64,000 bases of DNA. It comes from JBBIQH01 sp964475945 (lineage in GTDB: Archaea > Thermoproteota > Nitrososphaeria > Nitrososphaerales > Nitrosocaldaceae). A program made the translations under genes and the position numbers. Below, piece after piece: positions 1 to 8,586 of this stretch; the first letter of the stretch is position 1; each line of letters begins with the position of its first letter. The stretch is from contig CAYYYF010000001.1 in NCBI GenBank assembly GCA_964475945.1, positions 157,925-221,924 of the forward strand. Reading direction: 5' to 3'. The notes under the pieces were generated by a model. The model made no database searches. It was not told the origin of the DNA and saw only the letters and a list, made by a program, of their open reading frames with translations.

Positions 1-77
1 TACTAATCCACTTACCAATCTAATTCTAATTACTCTTAGAATAATTACTAGAGAAATGATTATTACAGTTGATGAAA

Positions 78-779
78 TTATATCTTGATAGAGGATATAT
101 GTAATAAATTGATGAGAAAAGTGGTTATAAGTAACGGAAAAACTATAAAAAGTATAAATATCATAAATATTTCACCTAGAATTTTATTAGATTGATATTT
201 TCTTAAAATAAACTCTATTAATCGTAACCTAGGATCAATTAAAAATTTTAGTAAAATAAAGATAAAAAAGGTCATCCAAATATATGATAGATCCAGCTTG
301 AAAATCCGGTATCTTAAATAAGTTAGGCAACTGTGATATATTATATAATCCTTTCACTATCTCAACCAACTCATTCGGAGAATTTATAATAGAGCATGCA
401 TATCATATATATTGTCATATATTCTCGTTATTGAATATTGAAGAATGCCTATAACTATAGCACTTATAGTATACTCAATTAATAAAATATATCTTTGTAT
501 ATTATCATTTGTAGAATATGATCGATTAGATGTTCTTGACGGAAAAATGAAAATATATATAATAAAGATAATTAGTCCTACGCTAAATGCTGCCGATAGT
601 AACGGAGGCATGACCTTTTGAAAATGTATAGATCCTATTGAGGTTACATTGTTAATATTTATCTTATAACCCTCGAATACTCTGGCAAGATTTAATCCCA
701 ATATAACTGATAGTAATGTAAGAAAATATGCGATTAATCTATCATCAATTATATTACCTTTATCCTTATCCTCGCCCAT
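78..779 (-). pseudogene. degraded membrane-protein gene, family not recognised
   Basis: The 5' part (779 down to 384) encodes 131 residues with about three hydrophobic segments, starting MGEDKDKG. It stops at 384-386. A second frame directly downstream reads protein-like sequence (NSPNELVEIVKGLY..., then FKIPDFQAGSIIYLDDLF) to about 265. A third frame from about 275 to 78 gives a hydrophobic C-terminus (residues IDPRLRLIEF onward). The last switch falls at a run of six A (264-269 on the plus strand). I read this as one ~230-residue membrane protein broken by two frameshifts. Alternatives: a genuine 131-residue protein plus unrelated noise, or indel errors in the assembly. No family was recognised, and the region is more AT-rich than the ribosomal genes beside it. 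Confidence 0.4.
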
Positions 780-844
780 ACCCTATTTTATTCGTCAGGT
801 ATTTAAGTATGAAAATTAAATTAACAGTAATTTCTCATCTAAAT

Positions 845-1306
845 CTAAACCATCCTTGCAACAAGCTCAGGCAATTCCTTATTCTCTCCAAGTATGCCCC
901 CATCTGCATACATATGCTTGCTACTCCTCCTGAAGCCCTTCCTTGGTGGTGCAAGCCTGAAGTATGGCTTTACCAACTTTAAATCCTTCAACCTTACCTT
1001 ATCACTTGCAATTGCATCAGCAAACTCATCTATGCTTGAGAAACCTAAGCTCTTAACAACTTCACCATCTATACCCTTCTCTCCTATAACCCTACCCCTC
1101 TTCTCAAGTAACATCTTTACTGTCTGAGCATCTACCTTACACCATGCAATATGGTCCTTAACCTTCTTGAGCATTCCTTCATATGCATCATTCTCAGGCA
1201 CTATGGTTGCATTGAACCTATACTTTAGCCTAAGCAATTCTAGCGTATGCTCAGCCCAGTATGGAGTATTTACTGTACCCCTAAGCCTTACAACAAGGTA
1301 AGCCAT
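845..1306 (-). CDS. rpl30: large subunit ribosomal protein uL30
   Basis: Structural protein of the 50S subunit. The 153 residues begin MAYLVVRLRGTVNT and contain the archaeal/eukaryotic uL30 core, including the motif RGRVIGEKG and a C-terminal basic block (PPRKGFRRSSK), which bacterial L30 (about 60 residues) lacks. It is the last gene of a minus-strand run uL18-uS5-uL30, the standard order at the end of the archaeal spc-type operon. The gap to uS5 is 35 bp, consistent with cotranscription. Length and motifs are typical and nothing looks damaged. Confidence 0.95.
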   Translation of the reverse strand: MAYLVVRLRGTVNTPYWAEHTLELLRLKYRFNATIVPENDAYEGMLKKVKDHIAWCKVDAQTVKMLLEKRGRVIGEKGIDGEVVKSLGFSSIDEFADAIASDKVRLKDLKLVKPYFRLAPPRKGFRRSSKHMYADGGILGENKELPELVARMV

Positions 1307-1341
1307 ACTTAAGACACCATACCAACCATTAATTAACCTAT

Positions 1342-1956
1342 CTACCCTAGGCTGTATGTACTCCTCAATGCATTGTATACTGCATATGCTGTTGATGACA
1401 TTGTGCTTGTTGAACCAAAGGTTCTAGTCCATGCATCCTTTAGCCCACTAAGTCTAAGCATGGTTGTTATGGTGCTACCTGCAACAAGTCCTAGCCCCCT
1501 TGGTGCTGGTATTATCTCTATCCTAACGCTACCCCCCTTCCCTTTAACCTTGAATGGTATGGAGTGCTTCATATGACATCTACACTCCCAACTACCGCAC
1601 CCAAGTTTAACAGGTATTATGTTAAGCATCGCATCCCTAGTAGCCTTATCTATAGCAGATCTCATCTGTGCTGCCTTACCATTGCCTATACCAAACCATC
1701 CCTGCTCATCTCCACACGCTACTATTGCACTGAACCTTGTTAACTCTCCAGCATCGGTCTGTTTCTGCACAACCCCAACATGTATAACCTCGCTCTTGAG
1801 ATCTGGTAATAACTGCTTTACTATCTCAGGCTCCCTAAGCCTATAGCCTTGCTCAAATATCTGCTCTAATGATGTTATCCTCTTGCTAGCAACAAGCATG
1901 CCTAGCTTTGTCCTAGGTTTCCACTCCTGCTCTTTACCCTCTACGATGCTACTCAT
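1342..1956 (-). CDS. rps5: small subunit ribosomal protein uS5
   Basis: 30S subunit protein near the mRNA entry and decoding region. The 204-residue product has the N-terminal double-stranded-RNA-binding S5 domain (FSAIVACGDEQGWFGIGNGK around residues 73-92) and the C-terminal S5 domain (APRGLGLVAGSTI, later STAYAVYNALRSTY). An archaeal-type N-terminal extension (WKPRTKLGMLV) is present. The start overlaps the uL18 stop by 4 bp (ATGA-type overlap), indicating translational coupling. Family length is normal. Confidence 0.96.
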   Translation of the reverse strand: MSSIVEGKEQEWKPRTKLGMLVASKRITSLEQIFEQGYRLREPEIVKQLLPDLKSEVIHVGVVQKQTDAGELTRFSAIVACGDEQGWFGIGNGKAAQMRSAIDKATRDAMLNIIPVKLGCGSWECRCHMKHSIPFKVKGKGGSVRIEIIPAPRGLGLVAGSTITTMLRLSGLKDAWTRTFGSTSTMSSTAYAVYNALRSTYSLG

Positions 1957-2534
1957 CTCCCATCACCACTAAATGAGCGTAGTATATTATCCTTAACCTC
2001 TTTAAAATGTTCCATGTAATCCTCAGGCTTAAGCCCCTTAGCAAGTAGTGCTGAGAACCTTGCATTATATGTATTAGCATCATCCTTAAGCATCTCTGCA
2101 TAATCAACTATATGCCTGCCCATTATAACATCCTCTTCTGGTAATACACCATCACCAACAGGTATCTGCAGACCGGCATCCAAGAGCCCTTTTGTGCATG
2201 CTGCTATCCTCCTAGTAAAGGCTCTAAAACCAGTATATATTATGCATGAGTCTATTCCCTTAGCCCTTGCCTTCTTACCTGCAATCAATCCAGTAAGGTA
2301 GCATGCTGGAATGCTCTTCCTTGAACCCTTCCATCCATACTTCAGCAACTCTCTACTATGTGCTGATACCAGAACCCTATCACCTTTAACCTCAGGCTTT
2401 GTTATCTGCACCAATACATTCTCATTGCTTATCCTTATGCTAGCAAAGGTATATCTACCTACAAGTATAGCCTTCCTCTTCCTATAATCCGTCTTACCCT
2501 CCCTTATCCTCTTGAGTGTTACTTTATACTTCAA
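1953..2534 (-). CDS. rpl18: large subunit ribosomal protein uL18
   Basis: 5S rRNA-binding protein of the 50S subunit. The 193 residues start MKYKVTLKRIREGKTDYRKRKA, the archaeal uL18 signature, followed by the core (ISNENVLVQITKP; GLIAGKKARAKGIDSCI) and a C-terminal extension typical of archaea. First gene of the uL18-uS5-uL30 run visible here. The genes usually found upstream (uL6, eL32, eL19) are absent: the next minus-strand gene upstream is a small membrane protein, so the ribosomal cluster is broken at this point. Confidence 0.96.
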   Translation of the reverse strand: MKYKVTLKRIREGKTDYRKRKAILVGRYTFASIRISNENVLVQITKPEVKGDRVLVSAHSRELLKYGWKGSRKSIPACYLTGLIAGKKARAKGIDSCIIYTGFRAFTRRIAACTKGLLDAGLQIPVGDGVLPEEDVIMGRHIVDYAEMLKDDANTYNARFSALLAKGLKPEDYMEHFKEVKDNILRSFSGDGR

Positions 2535-2590
2535 CCTCTACTGCTTGCAATTCTATTACTTATAAATCTTGATGCTTAAGCAGCACTAAT

Positions 2591-2779
2591 TTATTTCATG
2601 AATATCACAAGTAATGCCATAGGTATAGTTATAACTGTAACTATTATAATTATGCCTAGCATAGCCTGCTCATTTAAATTAACACCCCAGAATGGTAGAG
2701 CGGGTATAGGGAAGAGTGCTATAACCCATATAGCAGCAAGTGCAAGTAACCTCTTCCACCTTCTCCTTATAACTTGCAT
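2591..2779 (-). CDS. small two-helix membrane protein, hypothetical
   Basis: The 62-residue product has a basic N-terminus (MQVIRRRWKRLLA) and two hydrophobic segments: residues about 12-31, and 41-60 (LGIIIIVTVITIPMALLVIF). This is consistent with an inner-membrane protein with positive-inside topology. It lies 56 bp upstream of uL18 on the same strand and may be cotranscribed. No family recognised. Its plausibility rests on the clean membrane topology and on filling the gap between two real genes. Confidence 0.55.
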   Translation of the reverse strand: MQVIRRRWKRLLALAAIWVIALFPIPALPFWGVNLNEQAMLGIIIIVTVITIPMALLVIFMK

Positions 2780-2908
2780 GCTACTAGTATGCTAGAGCAA
2801 GCATTTTAACCTTGCTGGATCAAGTATACCTTTATAACTTAATTTTATTTATGAAAATCAGATAAAATGTTGTTACATTTATAAGAAGTTTATCTGTATA
2901 ATCTACAT

Positions 2909-3556
2909 ATGTATAGTGGAGAGCTTGAGGTGCAAGCAAAGAGGAAGGCATTAACCGTGCTTCAGGATGAGAGCAGTAAGTTAGTTACTGCTGGTAGGAT
3001 GCTTGTTATGACATACAACATGCTTATTAGCAACGATATAAATGGCATAAGTGCAAATATAGAGAAGATAAAGGGTATAGAGGATGAGATAGAGAGTCTA
3101 AGGAGGAAGATAACCAAGGATGTGTATGAGATAGGCTCCCTTATGGTTAATAGAGAAGAGCTACTTGAGACCATCTACCTTATGGATGAGATAGCAGGGC
3201 ATATGAGCGGGATAGCATTCAGGCTATCTGTTCTACAGCCAGATATACTTAAAGGTATAGAGAAGTATCTGCAATCACTCTTCGATCTACTACTGGATGA
3301 GGTATTCAAGTTAAATGAGATGGCTAGAGCATTAAGCATGAACCCAATGGCAACTTTAGATATAAGCCTAGATGTACAGAGGATAGAGAAGCAGATAGAT
3401 GATAAGTATAGGGCATTGGTAGTGAAGGGCTTGAGTAACTTTAGTGATGCAAAGGATCTAATACTCTTGAAGGATGTATTCGATGGTATTGAGAATATGG
3501 CAGATAAGTGCTTGGAGGCATCTGATCATATGACCATACTAGCATTAAACATGTAA
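2909..3556 (+). CDS. PhoU-like DUF47 family protein
   Basis: The 215-residue all-helical protein shows the PhoU/DUF47 pattern: three-helix bundle repeats with acidic metal-binding-type positions (KIKGIEDEIESLRRKI near residues 53-68, and DVQRIEKQIDDKY near 150-162), ending in DVFDGIENMADKCLEASDH. DUF47 proteins usually sit beside Pit-type phosphate transporters and are thought to regulate them. No transporter is seen here; instead the gene is 2 bp from endA and probably cotranscribed with it. The family call is confident, the phosphate role is not. Confidence 0.75.
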   Translation: MYSGELEVQAKRKALTVLQDESSKLVTAGRMLVMTYNMLISNDINGISANIEKIKGIEDEIESLRRKITKDVYEIGSLMVNREELLETIYLMDEIAGHMSGIAFRLSVLQPDILKGIEKYLQSLFDLLLDEVFKLNEMARALSMNPMATLDISLDVQRIEKQIDDKYRALVVKGLSNFSDAKDLILLKDVFDGIENMADKCLEASDHMTILALNM

Positions 3557-3558
3557 TC

Positions 3559-4119
3559 ATGGGTAAGATAAGAGGGGAGTTAATAGAGAATAGGATAGTG
3601 GTATGGGATACAGGGCATGCCAGGGAACTCTTTAGGAGTGGCTTCTACGGTAAACCACTAGGGATACCTAAACCAAAAGGGGATGAGTTTAATGCACCGT
3701 TAATCCTTGACCTTATAGAAGGGTATTACCTTGCAAGGCATGATATGCTTGAGGTATATACGAGCAAGGATGGTAGTAATAGCAGGATATCGTTCAAGGA
3801 GATGACAGCAATATGCAGGAGAGAGTATGCACACTTTGATAGCAAGTATATGGTATTTGCTACCCTTAGGGATAAGGGGTATGTTGTTACGCCCGGTATA
3901 AAGTTTGGATGTGACTTTGCTGTATATGAGCATGGACCAGGTATAGATCATGCCCCCTACCTTGTGCAGGTTGTAAACCCTAGTGATATGCTTACTGCAA
4001 CCATGGTAGTGCTCTATGGTAGGCTTGCTACAACTGTTAGGAAGCAGTTCATACTTGCTATTGCAAGGGTAAGGGAGAAGAGCGTTACATTCCTTGCGTT
4101 TGATTGGTGGAGAGCCTGA
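3559..4119 (+). CDS. endA: tRNA-splicing endonuclease (homodimer-type subunit)
   Basis: Cuts introns from precursor tRNAs at bulge-helix-bulge structures, leaving 2',3'-cyclic phosphate. The 186-residue protein has an N-terminal domain and a C-terminal catalytic domain with motif TPGIKFGCDFAVYEHGPG. The three catalytic residues are Tyr123, His131 (IDHAPYLV) and Lys162 (TVRKQF). Length matches the short archaeal subunit rather than the fused ~350-residue form. It follows the PhoU-like gene by 2 bp. The window also holds a likely substrate, the tRNA-Ile at 57401 with a 17-nt insertion. Confidence 0.93.
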   Translation: MGKIRGELIENRIVVWDTGHARELFRSGFYGKPLGIPKPKGDEFNAPLILDLIEGYYLARHDMLEVYTSKDGSNSRISFKEMTAICRREYAHFDSKYMVFATLRDKGYVVTPGIKFGCDFAVYEHGPGIDHAPYLVQVVNPSDMLTATMVVLYGRLATTVRKQFILAIARVREKSVTFLAFDWWRA

Positions 4120-4153
4120 ATTAATTAATTAATTAATTATATTTATTGCTTGC

Positions 4154-4537
4154 CTACTCAAACTCCTTGATCAGATTCTTGATATGTAATGCTATCATAT
4201 TAAATATCTCTATAGCCTCTTTACTTAACTTTAACTCATGCTCTCCCTTGAACCTTGAATATATCCTAATAACATCATCTATAGGATCTATGAATATATC
4301 ACCCTCATCCCTTATTACATGTAAGAGTAGCTCCTTAAGCCTTGTATCGTTGTTAAGCCTATCAGCTATCTTTCCCCCTTCCCACCATACATCCTCAACC
4401 CTCTTATTCACTACTCCTGTAACCTTCTTCCTTGTCCTTGCTAGAAGCAACTCACCATACATCCTACCATTACCCTTGACTATGAAGTGTAATTGATAGA
4501 ATGGTAAGGCCCCATATGTATGAATACTATTGCTCAT
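4154..4537 (-). CDS. conserved-looking hypothetical protein
   Basis: 127 residues, mixed alpha/beta, soluble, with no signal peptide. It contains a basic segment (LLLARTRKKVTGVVNKR) followed by VEDVWWEGGKIADRL and a helical C-terminus (SKEAIEIFNMIALHIKNLIKEFE). I do not recognise the family. It converges with endA across a TTAA-repeat spacer (4120-4140) that could act as a T-rich terminator in both directions. Codon use matches the housekeeping neighbours, so it is probably a native gene. Confidence 0.65.
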   Translation of the reverse strand: MSNSIHTYGALPFYQLHFIVKGNGRMYGELLLARTRKKVTGVVNKRVEDVWWEGGKIADRLNNDTRLKELLLHVIRDEGDIFIDPIDDVIRIYSRFKGEHELKLSKEAIEIFNMIALHIKNLIKEFE

Positions 4538-4591
4538 CTGACTCCCCCCTTAACCCATACCTTACAAAGTTATAAACCTTAAGATCAAGAT

Positions 4592-4846
4592 TTATCCCCT
4601 AGTAAGTATCTGGATGTAATCAAAGTTCATATCCTCTACCCTTATGTAGCCTATGCTTGTAACCACCCTTGGCATGGATGTAAAGTAGTAACTGTAGTAT
4701 GAATCACTCTTAACATCAACCCTATCTGCTATGCTTGCGTTTATACCAAGACTCTTTAACTGCTCCAGTATCTTTGCTCTTACATCCGTCTCTAGATACT
4801 CTTTGATATGAGCATTATGAGCCTCATGCTTATGCGCCATATGCAA
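4592..4846 (-). CDS. small hypothetical protein with His-rich N-terminus
   Basis: 84 residues. The N-terminus is His-rich (MHMAHKHEAHNAH), which could bind a metal, followed by an amphipathic helix (ETDVRAKILEQLKSLGI) and a beta-like segment (YYSYYFTSMPRVVTSIGYIRVEDM). No family recognised. The alternative start at Met3 would remove only two residues. Confidence 0.55.
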   Translation of the reverse strand: MHMAHKHEAHNAHIKEYLETDVRAKILEQLKSLGINASIADRVDVKSDSYYSYYFTSMPRVVTSIGYIRVEDMNFDYIQILTRG

Positions 4847-4938
4847 TATAAATAATAATCATAAAATAAAGTTTTGCTTGTTACTATCAGATTATACCTT
4901 AGTAAAAGATTTAAATGATGAATGCATAATACTATGCG

Positions 4939-5214
4939 ATGATAAGGAATTATTATGCACGTATGCTGCTATGGATGGCTATAAGCGCTGCCATAAGTTT
5001 TATACTAATAAGGATATTTGGTCTCATCATAGGCTTAGTGTTATCATTTGCCATATTCGTATTACTTAATATAATAGTGAATAGGCGCATTATAAACTAT
5101 GGTAGAGGTTCATTCAGTGTAGGTATAACCTATAGATGTATAAACTGTGGTCATAAGTTCAAGGGAGGCTCATGCCCAAGATGTGGATCAAAGATGAAGC
5201 AGGCTGAGTTCTAA
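4939..5214 (+). CDS. small membrane protein with C-terminal zinc ribbon
   Basis: 91 residues. Two closely spaced hydrophobic segments (residues about 9-26 and 29-47) are followed by a cytosol-facing zinc ribbon: CINCGHKF, then CPRCGSKM, four cysteines in CxxC-x8-CxxC spacing. This is the common archaeal layout of a membrane-tethered zinc ribbon. Function unknown. It is followed 60 bp later by the MIP18-type gene on the same strand. Confidence 0.7.
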   Translation: MIRNYYARMLLWMAISAAISFILIRIFGLIIGLVLSFAIFVLLNIIVNRRIINYGRGSFSVGITYRCINCGHKFKGGSCPRCGSKMKQAEF

Positions 5215-5273
5215 TTAATATTTCAATATTTTATGAGTATAAATTTAAATATCATCAATGCTTACTGCTCTAC

Positions 5274-5597
5274 ATGAGCAATATACAGCATATGCGTGTT
5301 AAGATATTTGAGGAGTTAAGCAAGATAGTAGATCCAGAGATAAATGTATCTATAATGGAGTTGCAGTTGGTCGATAACGTTGAGATAAGAGATGGGGATG
5401 TTAAGGTTGAGTTGCATCTAACAAGCCCATTCTGTCCAGCTGTATTTGGGTTTAAGATTGCTCAAGATATAAGGGATAACCTGAAGAGGATAGAGGGGGT
5501 TAAGGATGTTAAGGTTTATGTAAGTAACCACTTCATGGCAGAGGTTATAAATAAGCAGGTTAATGAGGGCTCAAGCACAAGTGTATATGGTAAATAA
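5274..5597 (+). CDS. MIP18/DUF59 family iron-sulfur assembly protein
   Basis: 107 residues matching the DUF59 (MIP18/SufT-like) fold: KIVDPEINVSIMELQLVDNVEI near residues 17-38, then TSPFCPAVFGFKIAQDI with the conserved cysteine, and GVKDVKVYV. Members help load or mature Fe-S clusters. The ATG at 5274 lies downstream of an AT-rich TATA-like stretch (5236-5252), suggesting a short-leader or leaderless transcript. It stands alone, with no suf operon around it. Confidence 0.8.
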   Translation: MSNIQHMRVKIFEELSKIVDPEINVSIMELQLVDNVEIRDGDVKVELHLTSPFCPAVFGFKIAQDIRDNLKRIEGVKDVKVYVSNHFMAEVINKQVNEGSSTSVYGK

Positions 5598-5664
5598 TTA
5601 CCAATATAAAGTTTATATAGTTTATTAGAATATTTTTAAATATGAGTGATTTAACTCCTCAATT

Positions 5665-6784
5665 ATGAGGTTAAGTTATCCGTTAGTTGCTATGCTGTTA
5701 ATACAGTTTATTAGCGGTGCATATGCTCTTACAGATTTAGATGTAGCATTCGCTGCTGATATAATTAAGGGGGCATCTATTCCAGGCATTGGAGAATAAG
5801 AAGGCTAACAACTTGGAGTATACATTAACTCATATACACCATCCACTTGCTGAGATATACCCAAGTATAAAGGATAAGATAGCAAAGATAGATCCTCAGC
5901 TTGCCTCTAGCATAGAGGATAAGCTTACTGCATTGCAGAGAGATGCAAGGATGCTAAGTGTAGAGGATCTTAAGGCTAGAGAGGATGAGATACATATACT
6001 ATTACATAAAGCATTATTCAATAAGGATATACTTGCAGAGGAGATGAGGAATGATGCAGGTTTCTGGGCTAGTGTTATGCTTAAAGTGCTAGAGGATGCT
6101 CATGATGAGTATGAAGGGGTTAAGGATGATAAGGTTATGAATATAATAGAGTGGCAGGATGCTCTAGACTTTGTTACAGTACTTAAGGAGGATCTCTTCC
6201 CTACCATGCTTAAGAATAGGTTAGAGCAAGGGTTAAGCAGTTCATTAGAGCAACTACTTGCTACACTGCTTGAAGATATGAATAATGCAAAGGATGTATC
6301 TAATACTATAGATACAATAAAGGATAGGCTAAGGCCGTTGATAAAGGTTGGGGAGAAAGAGCCTAGTATACTAAAGATAAAGGATCTCCTTGCTTTAGCA
6401 TTGAATGCATACCAAGCAGGAAAGTTTGAGGAGGAAGGAGAGGGTGAGTTTGGCGAGGCATTAAGTAACTATGAGAAGGCTAAGGAGTATGTAACCACTG
6501 CCTATGAGATGCACTTCCTACCATTGAAAAAGTACATAGAGGTTAAGGATGCTCAACTTATGAGTAGCACTGAGGAGATGCTTAAGGATCTACCAATGCT
6601 TATAGATGATAGGGTAAGCGTAGAGGAATTAAAGAGCAGGATAGATGAGTTGAATACCAATATGGATAAGATAATTGCTATAGGTGTAGTACCAGAGTTC
6701 CCATTAATGGCAGGTATAGTCTTTGCATCTGCAATGCTAATGGCACTAGCATATAGGAGAGGCTTTAAAATTAAATTAAATTAA
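5665..6784 (+). CDS. secreted PEF-CTERM-like surface protein, frameshifted near its start
   Basis: Two frames make one protein. An ATG at 5665 encodes a signal peptide (MRLSYPLVAMLLIQFISG then AYA) running to ...FAADIIKG, and this frame hits TAA at 5797. The long frame (331 residues, from a TTG at 5789) starts abruptly with no signal peptide. Removing one G from the G5 run at 5769-5773 joins them smoothly as ADIIKGHLFQALENKKANN. The mature part is helical with repeated acidic stretches. The C-terminus has VVPEFPLMAGIVFASAMLM then YRR, a PEF-type archaeosortase-like tail: motif, membrane helix, basic end. The last codons are already within the TTAAA repeat. Function unknown, likely cell-surface. 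Confidence 0.7.
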
Positions 6785-6982
6785 ATTAAATTAAATTAAA
6801 TTAAATTAAATTAAATTAAATTNNNNNNNNNNNNNNNNNNNNNNNNNNNNNNNNNNNNNNNNNNNNNNNNNNNNNNNNNNNNNNNNNNNNNNNNNNNNNN
6901 NNNNNNNNNNNNNNNNNNNNNNTTAAATTAAATTAAATTAAATTAAATTAAATTAAATTAAATTAAATTAAATTAAATTAAA
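6767..6982. repeat. TTAAA pentanucleotide tract interrupted by an assembly gap
   Basis: Uninterrupted 5-bp TTAAA units run up to 6822 and resume at 6923-6982 on the far side of 100 N. The tract begins inside the last codons of the preceding PEF-tailed protein, whose stop codon is supplied by the repeat itself, and fills the space before the convergent GTPase gene. True copy number is unknown because the assembly broke here. Confidence 0.9.
6823..6922. other. assembly gap (100 N)
   Basis: Exactly 100 N, the conventional placeholder for a gap of unknown size. Both flanks are the same TTAAA repeat, so the gap most likely reflects collapse of a longer tract. No coding content can be inferred inside it. 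Confidence 0.98.
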
Positions 6983-7029
6983 CTGAATAGTTACTATTTT
7001 TATATTATTATCTTTAAATTGAGTAATTG

Positions 7030-8244
7030 TTATTTCCTCTTTGTAGCAGATACTATGGATATAACATCTCTATCCTTCAACTCGTAATCTACTGGTAACC
7101 TAAGCCCATCTCTAGCATCTATTGCATAAAGTAACCCCTTTGCTAACTCGCTATGTATCTGCCTCGCAAGATCCTCTACCGTTGACCCTGCTGGTAATAG
7201 GTATACATCAGGTAATACATTACCATCCTTATCTGATAACTTGGATGTATCTGCTACTGGGTATACAGTATTCATCTTCAACAACTTGAATACAGCAACG
7301 TTTATTGCATGCTGCACTCCAGTGCGCATATACTCACCAAGCACGTCCCTCCTTATGAAGTTGAGTGCCCACTTCTGCCTCTCATTCAACCCATCATGCT
7401 TTATAACCTCGAACCTCTCATCCCCTGGAACATACCTTATAAGCCCCTTGCTCTCAGCCCTCCTTAATGTAAGCTCTGCCTCTGCACTTGCTGGGACTAC
7501 AAGTATATCCTTATACTCTTCCCTTATCCTCTTAAAGTTCTCTGCTGCAGTAGGTATATCTATCTTGTTAGCAACTATAAGCGTAGGCTTTGATACATCC
7601 CTTAATACCCATGCAAACCTCTTGCTATCATCCATGCTAAAGTTCTCAAAATCCTTACCCTCTAGGTTACTTAACTTTAATGCAACACTCACATGATGCT
7701 CCTTAACACCTATTCCAGCAAGGATCCTTGCTATTACTGTGCTTAAACTCTCACCTCCTTTTACCCCTCTGACTATCTTATCCCTATTACCCTCTATCAG
7801 CTTGAGGTACCACATTACAAGCTCCTCCTCTATATCTGCTATATCTGCCAATGGATCACCACTCCCAGGCTCTGTTATCCTACCAGCAGCATCTATGCTA
7901 CCAGAAGCATCTACTATATGGAGTAGTGCATCTGATTGGGTAGCAACAGCAAGGAACTGGTTACCCAAACCTTTGCCTTGCCATGCACCCTTGATCAACC
8001 CAGGGAGGTCTATTATCTCTATTGGTATGAACCTCCATCCATCCTTGCATAGTGAGTTCCTAGGGTTATCCTTAACATTGAACTCCTTATGCACACATAG
8101 AGTTATAGCATAGGATTTGCCATAGTTAGGCTGCTTGGTTGTGAATGGGTACGTTGATACCTCAGCAGATGCTAGGGTAGCAGCATTGAAGAATGTTGTC
8201 TTACCCGTATTTGTCTTGCCTATTAACCCTAACCTTACTGGCAC
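7030..8244 (-). CDS. ychF: YchF/OLA1-type translation-associated GTPase
   Basis: 404-residue TRAFAC-class P-loop NTPase. Visible motifs: Walker A GKTNTGKT (residues 9-16), the G2/G3 region with DLPGLIKGAWQGKGLGNQF, and VANKID as the G4 motif. The canonical NKxD suggests GTP specificity, unlike the ATP-binding NxxE form of bacterial YchF and human OLA1. A TGS domain follows at the C-terminus (VYLLPAGSTVEDLARQIHSE). Such proteins bind ribosomes. The gene converges on the TTAAA tract and is followed upstream by two minus-strand genes. Confidence 0.9.
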   Translation of the reverse strand: MPVRLGLIGKTNTGKTTFFNAATLASAEVSTYPFTTKQPNYGKSYAITLCVHKEFNVKDNPRNSLCKDGWRFIPIEIIDLPGLIKGAWQGKGLGNQFLAVATQSDALLHIVDASGSIDAAGRITEPGSGDPLADIADIEEELVMWYLKLIEGNRDKIVRGVKGGESLSTVIARILAGIGVKEHHVSVALKLSNLEGKDFENFSMDDSKRFAWVLRDVSKPTLIVANKIDIPTAAENFKRIREEYKDILVVPASAEAELTLRRAESKGLIRYVPGDERFEVIKHDGLNERQKWALNFIRRDVLGEYMRTGVQHAINVAVFKLLKMNTVYPVADTSKLSDKDGNVLPDVYLLPAGSTVEDLARQIHSELAKGLLYAIDARDGLRLPVDYELKDRDVISIVSATKRK

Positions 8245-8265
8245 GTTACTTAATTGTAGGATGAG

Positions 8266-8586
8266 TTATTTAAGCCTCTCTATTGCTGCTTTTAGTTCAT
8301 TAACCCTCCACTCAATCTCCTCAACCTCTTCCTTGCTAAGGTTATCATACCAATGCTCCAGCAGTATGTTAAGTATCTCTGATGCATTATATAGAAGAGA
8401 CCAATATGGGTGATGCTCTGCTGTAGTATAAGCCATCTCAAGGACATCCCTTAATCCTGATCTAGCAGCTTTAAGCATATCTGCATGCATGTAAACCTTA
8501 ACTATACCATTATCCTCATCTAGGCTTACCCTTGCATCCTTTACATGCTCTTTAATAACATCCACAATGCTAGAGTAATTGCTCAT
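8266..8586 (-). CDS. hypothetical alpha-helical protein
   Basis: 106 residues, largely helical, soluble, acidic. The sequence ends with a coiled-coil-like KEEVEEIEWRVNELKAAIERLK. The start overlaps the stop of the upstream CoA-binding protein gene by 4 bp, so the two are translationally coupled. The stop lies 21 bp before the GTPase start codon on the same strand. No family recognised. Confidence 0.65.
   Translation of the reverse strand: MSNYSSIVDVIKEHVKDARVSLDEDNGIVKVYMHADMLKAARSGLRDVLEMAYTTAEHHPYWSLLYNASEILNILLEHWYDNLSKEEVEEIEWRVNELKAAIERLK

Noticed and set aside
4120..4140. TTAA tandem repeat as an insertion target or mobile-element scar
   Set aside because: Only about five units, no inverted repeats or duplicated flanks; probably a simple AT-rich terminator region.
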